Below are positions 21,048-33,319 of a DNA stretch of 64,000 nucleotides, piece after piece (within the stretch, counting starts at the first letter, position 1; each line of letters starts with the position of its first letter). The DNA comes from Epinephelus fuscoguttatus. Taxonomy: Eukaryota; Chordata; Actinopteri; Perciformes; Serranidae. A program made the translations under genes and the position numbers. The notes below the pieces were generated by a model. That model did no database searches. It saw only the letters and a program-made list of their open reading frames with translations, and was not told where the DNA came from. The stretch is taken from contig NC_064774.1 in the NCBI RefSeq assembly GCF_011397635.1, positions 124,001 to 188,000 of the forward strand, written 5' to 3'.

Positions 21048-22777
21048 TGTGGTTGAGCTCACGTGTAGTGAAACATGAGTCAAACCCTCCCATGTGGCGT
21101 TGATGGACAGATACTGTCAAACAGCCAACTCTGTTTTGAATTTACTGAAAACCTGTCCGTGGTGTCATCAAGAACTGGGCTTGAGAGCGTATAAAAAGAG
21201 ACAACATTTGGTAATCGTGGCCTTCTTTCAGAGGCCCTGGTCTCTCTGAATCATGTTTTTTTGCTCTGGCAGGAAACTGAACATCAGATTGAATCTTTTA
21301 TCTTCCTTTGTGAAACTCATCGCCGGTGAAAGTTGACTTGGAGCGGCAGCTGGCCCGTGCTGAAGAGCATCTGCTCTCCTGAGGGACCCGTAATAACTCT
21401 CTCACATGGCCTTGAACAGGACGCCAAAGCAGTTAATGTCAGCCGGTTTCTGGACTGATCTTTACTGAAAAATAAAAAGATACAAATTCAGGTGATACAT
21501 TTTGACAAAACCAAATTTAAAATCAGATTTGCCTAATTGAAGGGCTTACAAAACCTATCCAGACCAGTTCCAACTATTTTTAACTTTTTCCAAAAAAAAA
21601 TTGAATTTTAACATTTTTGATTTAAATTCATTTTTGCCTTTTACTATATTATTTGTATCTGACGGAAAACACCTGAATTGAGGGAATAAAAATCATTTTA
21701 CAACTTGAGACATTTCTCTCTGAATCTTTATTCCTCGTGAGTAAGCCACAAACACCAAGGACTGGGGGTATTCTTCACAAGCTCACCGGAGAGCACAATT
21801 TACATGGACTCGCTGTCTTTACTGTGTGTTTTGAATCAACTAAACTTCACAGCACTTCACAGAAACCTCACGGCTGACTAGTGTTCTAAAGGTGTAACTG
21901 CAGAGTGATGCAGACACCTCCGCACAAGCAGAGCCATAGAATCACAAAGGAGGATAAGGGCCATGTTAAAGAAAAAAAACATCTTAGAGTTCGAGACTTA
22001 AGTCATAAATCTACAAGATTAAATTTGTAATTTTAGCAGAAAAAAGTCACAGATTAAAACTGTAAAGTCTGGTTACATGGTATAAAAAGCGTCAAAGTGT
22101 GTACAAGTGTGCTGGGGGTGACAGTAATATTTGTTTTAGCAGTACCGAAGTAATATAATCCACTACCAACAAGATTTTGGGAGATATTACATTTACAGTG
22201 TCACGTAACATTTTAACACATCTGGGTTATGTCTTGTTTTTTCCTCGTCCCTGTTTAACACATCTGGGTTCATGGTATGTGCGTTAGTATGTTGAATGTT
22301 TCTATTCACATCCCCTCCAACTGCAGAGCAACACCAGCACATAGTCACATTGTTGGAAACAATCTTCCATCATCTTTTATTGTTTGGTTCATGGTTTTTC
22401 CAGAACTTTGACAATGTAATAAAGTACAGGGGGCGCCCACTCCATCCGCTAAGCCACCGACACCCTGTGGAAGTTTTGTTTGATTCTTGTTCAGCTGTAA
22501 TCTGATGGGGCCCAAACACACTGGGCAGCGACTCAAAATCAATCACAAAAATATCGTACAGACTGGTAAACATTTTGCTTATAATTATGTCATTCTGTCA
22601 ATATTCGGCTGAGGTTAATTGAACTGCTGTAAAATGACTTCCAATTCACGTAATCTCCTTCATTCTCAGATGGAGCTATTATGGGATGTTGAGTCCCATA
22701 AATGAGCCAATTACACCACAGAATCTTTGCGTTTATGAAAAGTATTCATGAATCATTGCATCATGTATCCACGGAGA
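20593..22777. other. Intergenic, no gene recognised
   Basis: I see no supported coding region or complete transposon. A TG/CG microsatellite lies at 21018-21046. Short frames at 22296-22573 lack recognisable domains. Confidence 0.5.
21018..21046. repeat. (TG)n(CG)n microsatellite
   Basis: A run of tg dinucleotides passes into gcgcgcgc, a potential Z-DNA former. Confidence 0.9.
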
Positions 22778-23135
22778 TTAATTTGCTATTAAAACTGACA
22801 AACCTGCAATTCTGTGGAATTCCTTTTTTCTTTTTTGAAGATTGTTTTTTGGGCTTTTGTTGCCTTTAATGGCAAGACAGCATATCGTTAAGGGGGAGAG
22901 AGAGGGGGAATGACGCACAGTTAGAGAGTGCAGGCTGGAATTGAACCTGCGGCTGCTGCAACAAAGTCCCTGTGCCCCGTGGAACCTGTCTTTGATGATC
23001 CTTTTTGATGTATGCCCCAGGAAAACTGCTAAAACGGGCAAAAATCTTTTCAGAGTCAGAGTCACTTTTCTTATGGCCCGACAAATTGCTGTCTTGCTGA
23101 TATATTCAGTGTTTCTGATGTTATAAAGAAAAGAA
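22778..23135 (-). pseudogene. PIF/Harbinger transposase remnant, split by a SINE
   Basis: The minus strand reads YISKTAICRAIRKVTLTLKR and LAVFLGHTSKRIIKDRF from 23120 to 22985, then after an insertion EFHRIAGLSVLIAN at 22819-22778. This is the HARBI1-like region just before the first catalytic Asp. The insertion is a SINE. The remainder of the transposase is missing. Confidence 0.75.
22820..22978 (-). mobile_element. tRNA-derived SINE, 5'-truncated, minus strand
   Basis: On the minus strand it carries ggttcaattcc (Pol III box B), a body with attccccctctctctccccc and a 3' end with attaaaggcaacaaaagccc, typical of a fish tRNA-SINE. It is flanked by gtggaa on both sides (22814-22819 and 22979-22984), a likely short target duplication. 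Box A is not visible. Confidence 0.65.
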
Positions 23136-23849
23136 TCAAAGGGCAATGCATAAAATTTGCTCCGATGATAATGTAAATCCATGATGTGTAATATTTGATA
23201 TATGTGAGAACAGATCGTTAGATAAATGATAGAGTGACACTCCTCCGGGGAGACATCCATATCATCATCTCCTGACGCAGCAGCCCCTGAATAAACTGTG
23301 CCTCAATGTCCACAACTTCATTCACAAAGGACACGCCATGTCTCTCCTTTCTGCTACACGCTCAGCAGGCGATCAGCCTCAGGCTTAGATGCAAGCCAGT
23401 AGTTTCCCTCATCTCAGAACATTAACATACTCAGAGTTTTCACTAATCCTGCTCTCTGAAATAGGGCCCAGGTGTTCTCTGAGGACGGCTCAGGTTGTGT
23501 TTGAAAGAGTCAGAGACAAAAACTTAGTCAGAGTTAAAGAATGAATTTTCAAACTCAATGAGTATCAGTATTTAAGAAGTGTTTTTTTTTGTTGTTTTTT
23601 TGTTTTAAAATATTCTTTACTTCACATTTCCTTCAGGGGCTACAATCTTGTGATACAGATGAATAAAAGATATGCAGAAAATTACACCAAAAATACGATA
23701 TAATAGAATCTTTATCTCAGAGCACAAATTTAGGGTTTTCACAGTGTTTCTACTGCTTGAGGTAAATGAAGTCCTGATATGGGATTCTGCTTCATTTTCA
23801 AAGGTACGAGAAGTGTTTTCTCTCAGTAATTCCGGTGTTACACTTCATG
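23136..23849. other. Intergenic upstream of ZNF-2
   Basis: No gene or family is recognised. There are T-rich tracts around 23580-23610. Confidence 0.45.
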
Positions 23850-23992
23850 TCTTTTATTTTGAAGTTCAGTATTTCATCTGCCCCGGAAGCTGTATTCCTC
23901 ACTGTGACCAACGTCACATTAGTTTAACAAGATGGCGTCCAGTAGAAACGTGTGTTAGCAGAGTGTCTTTGTTGTGTTTTTAAAGTGTGAAC
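23850..23992 (+). promoter_or_regulatory. ZNF-2 promoter region with ETS and YY1-like motifs
   Basis: This block is alignable with 35180-35316 (ZNF-3) and 45880-46018 (ZNF-4): cttttattttgaagttcag, then ccccggaagctgtattc (ETS core CCGGAAG at 23882-23888), and gttgtgtttttaaagtgtg just before the ATG. ZNF-2 and ZNF-4 also have an AAGATGGCG word (23929-23937) matching YY1. There is no TATA box at the expected place. Conservation among paralogues is seen; promoter function is inferred. Confidence 0.6.
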
Positions 23993-24185
23993 ATGTCTAA
24001 AGTCCAAATGCTGAGATCGTTGGTGAAGCAGCGACTAACTGCGGCTGCTGAAGAGATATTTGGGCTGGTTGAAAGAACGATAGCAGAGTACGAGGAGGAA
24101 CTTTGTCGATCAAAAGAGGAGAACGAGCGACAACGGAAACTACTGGACGCTGTTTTCAACCCTCAGCTTCGGTTACACAGAGCAG
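23993..24185 (+). CDS. ZNF-2 exon 1: teleost zinc-finger N-terminal domain
   Basis: 193 nt, MSKVQMLRSLVKQRLTAAAE to LRLHRA, ending in CAG|GTTTGT. It differs from the consensus by Val for Phe in GLVERT. Phase 1 and sequence match the acceptor at 26331-26333. The ATG at 23993 follows the conserved taaagtgtgaac leader, which supports this start over the GTG six bases upstream. Confidence 0.88.
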
Positions 24186-24275
24186 GTTTGTTCATTAAAC
24201 ATTACAAGTTCATTATTAATAATATAACTGCAGCTTTGTTCAATAAATATTCAGTCTGTCGACGATTAAAGCCAC

Positions 24276-24949
24276 GTTAGCTTCTGTGGTGTCGTTAGCT
24301 TCTCTGGTGTCGTTAGCTTCTGTGGTGCCATTAGCTTCTGTGGTGTCGTTAGCTTCTGTGGTGCCGTTAGCTTCTGTGGTGCCATTAGCTTCTGTGGTGT
24401 CATTAGCTTCTGTGGTGCCGTTAGCTTCTTGTAGTGTCGTTAGCTTCTCTGGTGCCGTTAGCTTCTCTGGTGTCGTTAGCTTCTGTGGTGCCGTTAGCTT
24501 CTGTGGTGCCGTTAGCTTCTGTGGTGCCATTAGCTTCTGTGGTGCCGTTAGCTTCTTGTAGTGCCGTTAGCTTCTCTGGTGCCGTTAGCTTCTCTGGTGT
24601 CGTTAGCTTCTGTGGTGCCGTTAGCTTCTGTGGTGTCGTTAGCTTCTGTGGTGCCGTTAGCTTCTGTGGTGTCGTTAGCTTCTCTGGTGTCGTTAGCTTC
24701 TGTGGTGCCGTTAGCTTCTCTGGTGCCGTTAGCTTCTCTGGTGTCGTTAGCTTCTCTGGTGTCGTTAGCTTCTCTGGTGCCGTTAGCTTCTCTGGTGTCG
24801 TTAGCTTCTCTGGTGCCGTTAGCTTCTGTGGTGCCGTTAGCTTCTCTGGTGTCGTTAGCTTCTGTGGTGTCGTTAGCTTCTCTGGTGTCGTTAGCTTCTC
24901 TGGTGCCGTTAGCTTCTCTGGTGCCGTTAGCTTCTCTGGTGTAGTTAGC
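24276..24949 (+). repeat. 18-bp intronic minisatellite, 37 units (ZNF-2)
   Basis: The same unit as in ZNF-1 begins 91 bp after the donor. Two units (about 24427 and 24550) are 19 bp long with cttgtagtg in place of ctgtggtg. It ends at a final gttagc before tgttacacatgg. Confidence 0.95.
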
Positions 24950-25792
24950 GTGTTACACATGGCTTAGTAGGAACAGTTTCAAACACAAGTACACAAATCA
25001 GCTTCACTATAACTCCACATTCACAGACAAACACTTTGGCATTTTACATTGTATAACAAAGGTAACGTTAGAAAATTGGGCTCCATTACAGCTCACAAGG
25101 TTCACCGACAAAACAACTGTCTTAAGCTAAATACTTTTTCCAAACAAATACAACATGCTAATGTAATTAGCATAAACCTATGTCACTTTACATTGTATAA
25201 GGTAGCCTGGCGACAAGCGAGATTTCCTCCGTTCATATGAAACCAAGATAAATCACACACAAGACGTATGCAGGATTTATACTTATGCGTCAAATCCACG
25301 CCGTATCTATGCCATAGGCTCTGTGTTGAGGAACAGCAGTTTTGGCACTTTGTGTTCATCCTCAGAGGCTGTGGCTTGATTTCTACAAACAAATGCCATG
25401 TTCTGGCGTGTCAGTCAGTATAATTACTATTTTTTGCAGTTTATCAAGTATAATAAAGTGTTTACATATCTGAGACAGTGTCTTAAATATTCTCTGACTT
25501 CTCTCAGGAAATCTTGTCCAGTTTTGACAAGTCTAAGTATGGTGGTTTTTGACCTGGACCTGGTTTAATGTGATCTTCCCATATAGAATGAAGGTTTCAC
25601 AAACCTGAAACTGTGTTTTAAATAATATTTAGCCTCTTTAGGATAATTTAGACAGAAGAATAGACCTTTATTATTGTTGCAGAAGTACAATGAAATTGGG
25701 TGGCTCTCCTTAAAAAACACCCTGATTACAAAACAAGGTGGATCACTATGACAATGAATGTAATTAATGTAACAATTGTATTTATATCTATC

Positions 25793-25867
<75 letters not shown>

Positions 25868-26333
25868 AGGATGTAAAAAAAAACATATAAAACAAAACAT
25901 TGCCCACATGTTTCATTGCACATAATGCTAATGGACGACAGTATCATATTGCACAAGAGATCACAGTGTATGTTAAGTGTTCATATTGAGTGCAGTGATG
26001 GCTCTGGGATATGAACAGTTTTTCAGCCTGTCTGTCTGTGATTTAAAGGCTCTCCAAGTCTTCCAAAGCTTGAGAGGTTTTTGTCACATACAGCAAACTC
26101 TCCTCACAATCCGCTAGCTATATGTCATCTGAATATGCTGTGAAAAAGTCCGGTCTCTGTAGGCAGCCCAGGCTCCGCGACTCATTCACTTAAAGTCTGA
26201 ACGGTTGAGTGAACACTGTGAAGCTGTTTGATGCTCAGAGATCTGTAGAAGTTCAGTAAGGAGTTTTTGAGCTGTGATGTGAATGAACGACAACATTTCT
26301 CTGTAACATCTGTGTGTTTCCTGTTTCCTGCAG
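24950..26333 (+). other. Remainder of ZNF-2 intron 1 with (AT)n
   Basis: No gene. An (AT)n microsatellite preceded by (GT)n spans 25795-25862. From about 26205 the conserved pre-exon-2 block begins, ending in tgtttcctgtttcctgcag. Confidence 0.75.
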
Positions 26334-27586
26334 ACGTCCAGCAGCTGTTGGTGGTTAAAGAAGAGGTTCCCCCTGAGCAGCAGGAGTGGAGCTCCAGTGT
26401 GGACCAGGAGGACCCAGAGCCTCCACTCATTAAAGAGGAACAGGAGGAACTCTGGATCAGTCAGGAGGGAGAGCAGCTTCAAGGGCTGGAGGAAGCTGAT
26501 ATTCCCGAGTTCCCTTTTACTATTGTCCCTGTGGAGAGTGAAGATGAAGAGGAGGAACCTCAGACCTCACAGCTTCATCAAAGACTCATTGAGCAGATGG
26601 GAACAGATGATGATGGAGAGGACTGTGGAGGACCAGAACCAGCCAGGAACTCAGATCCAGATACACATTTACAGCCTGAGACTGATGACAGTGACGATGA
26701 TTGGACAGAGACCAGAGAACCTCAGTCAGGTTTTAACTTTCTGGAAAGTTATGAAGTCCCCGTAAATGATTCACGTGTCAATTTGAAACCATTTCGCTGC
26801 TCTGAGTGTGGGAGAAGATTTGGTCACAGCGGGAATCTGAAGACACACATGAGGACGCATACAGGAGAGAAACCATTCAGCTGCTCTGTGTGTGGGAAAA
26901 AATTTGCAGAAAGTGGAAATCTGAAGATACACATGAGAATTCATACAGGGGAGAAACCGTTTTGCTGCTCTGAGTGTGGGAAAAGATTTTACCACAAGAC
27001 ACACCTGAAGAGACACATGATCACTCACACAGGGGAAAAACCTTTCAGCTGCCTAGTTTGTAAGAAATCGTTCACACAGAGTGGAAATTTGTACACTCAC
27101 ATGCGAAGCCACACAGATGAAACACCATTTGGCTGCTCTGAGTATGGGAAGAGATTGGGCCCCAGGACACATCTGAAGCAAGACAGCAGCTCTGATACAG
27201 GAGAAAAACCTTTCAGTTGCCCAGCTGAGAAATCTTTTTCAGTGAGTGAACATTTACAGACACACATGATGATCCACACAGCAGAGACACCATTCAGCTG
27301 CAGTGTTTGTGACCAAAGATTCACTTGGCCTCATCAACTCAGAGACCATCAGTGTGATAGTCATCAGTCTGATCGGGCTCGTGAAAGTCGGACTGAGGAG
27401 AAGGGAGAGAGCAGGGAGGGAGCAGAGCCTCCAGCCAGCAGCTCAGCTGAACAGATGGAAACAGAAGCAGACCGAGAGGACTGTGGAGGACCAGAACCAG
27501 CCAGGAGCTCAGATCCAGATACACATTTACAACCTGAGACTGATGACAAGACTGGAGAGTCTTCTGAACTTGAGACTGAACACTGA
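26334..27586 (+). CDS. ZNF-2 exon 2: C2H2 zinc-finger protein, partly degenerate array
   Basis: With exon 1 this encodes 481 residues. Hinge [13 protein letters not shown], a single [12 protein letters not shown] unit, the acidic linker, then fingers from 26792. Fingers 1-4 are intact ([48 protein letters not shown]). Finger 5 reads CSEYGKRL...LKQDSSSD, losing a Cys and both His; finger 6 has a deletion (CPAEKSF); the last, [19 protein letters not shown], is the family's odd C-terminal finger. A second acidic linker with [17 protein letters not shown] follows before TGA. Probably a nuclear DNA-binding protein with four working fingers, or an early pseudogene. Confidence 0.8.
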
Positions 27587-28159
27587 TGGTGGTTGTACGC
27601 AGACCGATGAACCTCAGTTATGTATAAACCCATTTAAAAATGATGAAATCCCATTCTGTCTTATGACACTTACTACTGGCTAAAAAACTGAAATTGTGTT
27701 GTAAGAGATTGTCTGCTGGAGTCTGAAGGAACACAAGAATTCATACAGAAAAGAAACCATTGAGTTGCTCAGTGCATGAGCTTGAGTTGGTTTGATTATA
27801 TGCAAACTGGCTTAATCGGCTTTTGTCATTTCAACATAACCCGACCAATTAAACAGTAGCTTACACAAGCAACCGGTGTTGACGGCGTCATGTCGCTAAG
27901 TCCAACTTGTACTGTACCAGTAATAAGCAATAAAACAACTTTCTTAACATAATATGAAGTGTATAAACAGAGTAACAGAGCCACAAGAGTCCAGCAAGCC
28001 AGGCTGGTGTTGGTAACATGAAGGAGATTGAATTTCAGAAGAGGTGGGACGGACAGAGCAGTGCACACTGTTTGTTTATAGGAGAGTTCATATGTTCTTT
28101 GAGTGATGAGAGGATACATGGCAGAGTTGGTCTCAAGAAATTTAGAACTGTGCCAGTAT
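27587..28159. other. Decayed ZNF tail and intergenic
   Basis: 27587-27770 still shows finger-like words (acacaagaattcatacag, gaaaccattgagttgctcag) in broken frames. Beyond that no family is recognised. Confidence 0.5.
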
Positions 28160-28999
28160 CGCCCCGTTTCCACCAAACACTTTCAGTATGGTACCTTTGG
28201 ACCCAACAGTAACCCTTCAGACATGGTACCTAGACCCTCGGTCTGTTCAGACAGTCCTCTTAAATGTGGGCGGGGTTGTTGTCACTCACTGCTCCGTCCA
28301 GCACTTGCTGTATTTCCTCATCAGCGGTGACACAGATGGAAGTCTGCACCTGGTTTATCGTCCACAGAACGAGGCTGCACGCCCACATTTTCACAACAAA
28401 ATAGAACAGGCTGCAGTGAGAGTCTCTCTCCATGGGATATTTAAAAATAGCAGCTTTGTGCATTTAGTCCTTCTCAGGCAAGCTCAGGGGTTTAGTGTTG
28501 CTGTAGCACACAGCACTTTTTTTTTCTCTGAGTGAGGATTAGAATATATGCAGTACATGAAACTAATATGATTAATATATACAAACACTTGAAGATCCAC
28601 TCATTACTAAAAGTGTGTGTCATATAAAAACTAAAGTGATGGTCAAAGTTGTCACAGTGAAATTTAAGGTGTGTTGATGGATTCACGTCGTCAACTCATG
28701 CATTGAGTAACATTACAAGTTAACGTTCCACCTTAAAAGTTGCCGGCAGTCGGCCCAGTGATTGAAGTTATTTTTTCTCAGTCTACAGTTTTGAGAAAGC
28801 TAGTCAACACAGCGTGTTGTGTTCACAGCTCCACCTTTTAGTACCAGATCTCTGTGCTAGGTACCCCAACAGAGGGGGGACCAAACATGGGGACGTTAGG
28901 GAACAGGTCCATTGGTACCATCCACAACTTTTCACTGTGGAAACAGAAAAAAAGCGCACCGAGCTGAACTGAACCGCACTGCTCAGTGGAAACGGGGCG
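28160..28999. mobile_element. Non-autonomous DNA transposon, about 840 bp
   Basis: It begins cgccccgtttccacc and ends gtggaaacggggcg, near-perfect inverted termini. The flanking trinucleotide tat occurs on both sides (28157-28159 and 29000-29002), compatible with a 3-bp target duplication. The interior shows repeated ggtacc/tacca words near both ends, a subterminal inverted structure, and no transposase. Superfamily is unassigned; a 3-bp duplication would suit PIF/Harbinger. Confidence 0.65.
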
Positions 29000-29600
29000 T
29001 ATGGATTTGGAGCTGACAAGAGGTGTCTAAGGTGGCTGCACATGATGAGCTGAACTTTCATGAGATACTGCGTTGCTCGCTTTGAATAACTACAATAGAT
29101 AAAGAACGGCTGATTCATGAAGTTGAAATGAGGATTTATCTCCAAGATGCCTTCTCATTTCACCACAGAAACGTAGCTGAATGTTTCTGGTAAACTAAAA
29201 CACTATTGCTAAAAACAAGCAATGCTACCTGCAGTTGGCTATACTGGATGCCATTTCGAGTAAATGTCTCGGTATTAGATGTATTTTTTGGTTTAAAAGG
29301 TGATGTTACAAATGAGGGAAGATAGCAAGTAAGCTACTCACCCATCTGTGAAGTGGTGAGGCCTCCAGTCTGATCTCGAGGACACAGCTGATAGCTATGT
29401 GTTTAACAGAAGTGCATATTTAATGGATGCAGTGTGGACAGAGATCTCCGATATTACGCCATGCTATGCGATAGTAAGACAATAGTTTGCTGATAGGACA
29501 CAATGTTGCTATGCTCCACTCAGGAGCGGTGTTTGGCTTAATATCAGACCGGTTTAAAAACGTCCACACCAGCCCAACGCTATTTGTGGTGCAAGATTCC
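29000..29600. other. Intergenic, nothing recognised
   Basis: No ORF of note, repeat boundary or RNA gene was seen. Confidence 0.4.
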
Positions 29601-29765
29601 CTTGGAAGGAAAACATTGTTCGTCACATGAGATTTGGTTTCAGCTGCGCAGTTTGTAAGAAACACTCCAGACTGAATGACCATGCTGTGACACACATATG
29701 GGAACCCACATTGGAGAGAAACCCTTCAGCTGCTCAGTGTGGGGAAACATTTTAAACAAAAAATT
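29601..29765 (+). pseudogene. Orphan zinc-finger fragment
   Basis: Contains FSCAVCKKHSRLNDHAVTH-like sequence and then gagagaaacccttcagctgctcagtg in a shifted frame, that is, two broken C2H2 units. A parallel relic with ctgtgacacacatg lies at 41120-41150 behind ZNF-3, so these are decayed 3' fingers of the same gene type. Confidence 0.6.
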
Positions 29766-30963
29766 TGAAAATTAACGGCAGCGGCAGAACAACTACCAAT
29801 TCAGCTGGAACTTTGAGCAGCGATGAAACTCTGGAGCGACAGAGAGTTGAAACAGTTGTGGAGATGTTTGAAATGAGAACAGTTTTCTTCTGCTGTGAGC
29901 AAACAACATTTGGAGTTGGGTATTGTTTCGCTCCAGATATCGATCCTGGTTCTTGCTGGCGTCTGGTAACGGTTCTCCAACTATTTTTATAGTACGCCAT
30001 GAGACGAATCTCCTTATCAACTTTAAATTCAGTCATTCAGTGTTCACTGGTTTATTAAACTGCTTTATTTAAGATAATCTTGAGTGACAAATTTGATGTG
30101 ATCTCTGTTTGTTTATCTGGTGATAAGTTTATGTTTAGACTGATCGATGTGATTTTATATGAAACTGTGATGAACTCGAATAGACTCTACGTGTTGTATA
30201 TATTGATCTGTGTGGGGCATATCTACAACATAGAGAAGCGAATATCCTCCCCTGCATGGCCCCGTTTTCTTTTTTCATTTATAGATGGCTGAGTGATTAA
30301 TTTTTATTGAAATGTGAAATACAAGGAGCCCCGTATGAACGCATCTCCACAGCTGGCAGCGGTCCTGTATAACATTAAACTGTTTAAAAGAACAAAACTT
30401 TAACATTAACTTTGCCTTTGTTTGAAACTTAAGAAAAGGGAAACAGTATGTCGTCTGGATGTGGCTCAATGTTTTCTCTGCGCTCAGAAAATGTTACAAA
30501 ATATGTTTTTATGTAAACTGAGTGGCTTGAATATGTAAAAAATGAAGTGTTTCCCAGACTGATAGAGCTGAATAAAGGCAACAGAACTGAATGACTTAAT
30601 GACATTTTAACAGAAACCGCAACTTCTTTGTGTTGAAAAATGCTTTTTTTTTCCAAGTTCAGAAATTAATCTTCACGCTCAATGAATTCCGTTCTTTCGA
30701 AAGTGGATTTTGATAATTAATCTTACTGTTAATTTTTTTCTGAGTAATTCCAGTAACACTTCAGGACTATTTTTTCCCAACAGTATCATTATTTATTTTA
30801 ACAACAACAAAGAAATACAAACACATAGGAACTAAACACTTACAGATCTGTTAGTGATCAATTAAAACAATGGCTGATTAATACACACACATTTCAGCAC
30901 TAAACTCTTTTCTGCTGCTGCTGCTAATAATAATAATAATAGTAGTAGTAGTAATATGTCCTG
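29766..30963. other. Intergenic, no gene recognised
   Basis: Short trinucleotide runs (ctg, taa, tag) lie at 30916-30952. Parts of 30190-30600 resemble 43200-44000 in a diverged way (tatattgatctgt, acaacata, tgtttgaaactt), suggesting an old duplicated segment. Confidence 0.45.
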
Positions 30964-32458
30964 GGGCCTGTTGTTCGAAAGTAGAATTAACCAATCCAGG
31001 ATAAGTGGAAAAGCGAGGCTGGACAAATTCCCCTGAGTCCATCCTGGCTTAATTGGTTGTTGGAACACCAAGCCAGGCTGAGGAGGAGCGGCTTTGTCAA
31101 GCCAGGTGTAACTTACTCAGGTGAGTGCGCGTCCATGGCTTTCTTAAATAGACCCCGAGATCGATCACAGATTCACTGATGCAGCAATGGAGAGGGCACG
31201 TGCCGCATACTTCTCACCCAGTGAGCAGCGTCTCATCATAGACACTTATGAAGAGGTAAAACATATAATCACGAAGAAAGGAAACACTGCAGCGATAATA
31301 AAGCAGAGAGAGAGTGCGTGGCAAACAACTGCGGACCGACTGAATGCGTAAGTAATCTAAAAACTTGCTGAATCTGTCATAATTACAATTAAAGTTCCTT
31401 CCACAAATTAACAGTTGTACACTTCACCTTAAAGGTGAGCAGTGGATATAATATTACTCGGGAACCAACTGCTGATTTCACACCAGCGGAAGAGCTCGCC
31501 CTGGATCAGAACTGAGGCAGGCCGATGATGGAGGGGATACAGGGGGGACAGCTACAGACTCTGTCCCACCCACAGAAACCGCCCTCTTCATACAAGGTAT
31601 ATTATTCCAGTATACTGTACATGGAATCAATCATTTTATTCATTCATTAATCAACCAGTGGTGTTATGTGGACGGTCTGACTTTGGATTGTCTTGCAGTG
31701 TAAGACAAATTGACAAATTAAAAGAAAGACCTTCAGGAAACTGGACTTGGAAATTAAGAAACTACAGACAGAAGTAAGTGACTTTAATGCACACTGTAAG
31801 CATGACTGTGATGCAATGTATTAATCAATGTTATTTCTCTCTTTCTCTCCACAGCTCAAAGCAGACACTGACTGATTACAGTATTTTTCATTTAAATAAA
31901 ATGAGGTTGAAGAACATTGTGGTTTCATCTTCATGTTTTCATTCATTGATGTAAAGTACACTGGAGTTATTGGTCCAGTTAACTGGGAATATAATTTGGG
32001 AAGGTCACACAGTTATGACACCTAATAACCACTAATTGTGCTAATGCCAAATACACCTACTTGTATGTTTATTCCAACAATTAATCCTTTGTTATTGGTA
32101 AAGATATGTGCATGTCAAAGTATGTTTGGGCTATGACAAAAATAATGTTTTAAATATTTTTTTATTGCAGGCTTAATGTATTTTGTACAAAAATGAGGCA
32201 AATACGTACACAAGAACATGAAATGATGGTAAAACACATTGGTTTCCGATCGCATTGACAGCTGACTGGACAGATAAGGCACCAGGCTAAACTAAGCCTG
32301 GTTGTTAGCCTGGTCGGGACCAGGCTTAGTGCACAGAATAAATCTCCATGGAAACATATGAGCCTCTGCTTTCGAACAACTGAATCAGTGCTAAATTAAG
32401 CCAGGATAACCAAGATATCCCGGCTTAATCCCTTATCTAGGTTTTGAACAACAGGCCC
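30964..32458 (+). mobile_element. PIF/Harbinger-type element carrying only a Myb/SANT-like gene
   Basis: Termini gggcctgttgttcgaaa and, inverted, gggcctgttgttcaaaa bound a 1495-bp element flanked by CTG on each side (30961-30963, 32459-32461). Inner sequences near both ends contain ccaggcttag/taagccagg inverted words. The plus strand has a short spliced gene whose first exon resembles the Myb/SANT-like second protein of PIF/Harbinger elements. No DDE transposase is present, so mobility would need another element. Confidence 0.8.
31187..31347 (+). CDS. Harbinger Myb/SANT-like protein, exon 1
   Basis: The exon encodes MERARAAYFSPSEQRLIIDT, then YEEVKHIITKKGNTAAIIKQ and RESAWQTTADRLN, ending at GC|GTAAGT. 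The pattern (S/T-x-x-E-x-x-L-I-I-D-x-Y, K-x-x-R-x-x-A-W) is the first helix pair of the Myb/SANT-like domain in Harbinger accessory proteins, which bind transposon ends and help import transposase. Later pieces are visible at 31690-31772 (RKTFRKLDLEIKKLQTE, followed by gtaagt) and 31856 (LKAD then stop). The middle exons are degraded, so the gene is probably not functional as a whole. Confidence 0.6.
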
Positions 32459-33319
32459 CTGCTGGTGTTGCAATGTTGATCTGTGTTCAAGATTCAAGAG
32501 GCTTTATTGTCAGTTCTCCAGCTTTGTAACCATTGGGCATGAGGGGGGTACTTGGTCTGCAATGGTGTTTGAGTGGGTGGAACATGTCAGGTGGTATCCA
32601 CATGAATGCCAGAGGTAGTGCCGTGGCAGAAATGAACTGGGGCACACTGTGAAAGATGGGGATATGGGGTCCTTTCACAAGATGAAAAAGTTGTATAATT
32701 TAACAGATGCTAAATTCTTGTCACACCTACAGTAGAGATCAATCTTAAGGTCACTCTCAAAGAATATATCCACGGGGCTCAGCAAGAACTTGATAATAAA
32801 TTGAGTACAAAATTTTACAAATAAAAGTGGCATGGCTGTGATGAGGCAGGATCACTGATGCATCTGTTGTAGCATTGCCGTAATTTGAGACTTGTGTTAA
32901 GTGTTTGTGATTGTGCTTTGGTACCTGCCCTCTCACAGTTCTCAGTTTTGATGTTTTCATGCAGGTCCTCTCTTCATTCTTCGAGTTTCTTTATAGATGA
33001 TACATTGCCTTTTCTACTGTTGACGTGAGGGGATGGAAATTGGTCCTAAATGGGATTGTTCATGGGTTACATATTGTCGGCCCATTTACTACCCACATGG
33101 GCCCCACATACGAATGTTGTCTGAGAAATAAAAAACAGAGAGAGAGACAAAGGAATGGACGAACCAATGAAAGAAAAAAAATGAAGAAAGAAGGAAAGAA
33201 AGAATGAAGAAAGGAAAAACAATAAAGAACAAAAGACAAAGAACAAGAAAGAGAGAAAGAAAGGAACAAACAAAAAAAGAGGCAAACAAACACACAAAAA
33301 AAGGAATTATAGCTGCTGT
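32459..33319. other. Intergenic with purine-rich tract
   Basis: 33120-33305 is almost entirely purine on the plus strand (gaaa/aaag/agaa words). No gene is present; open frames across the tract are compositional. Confidence 0.6.
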
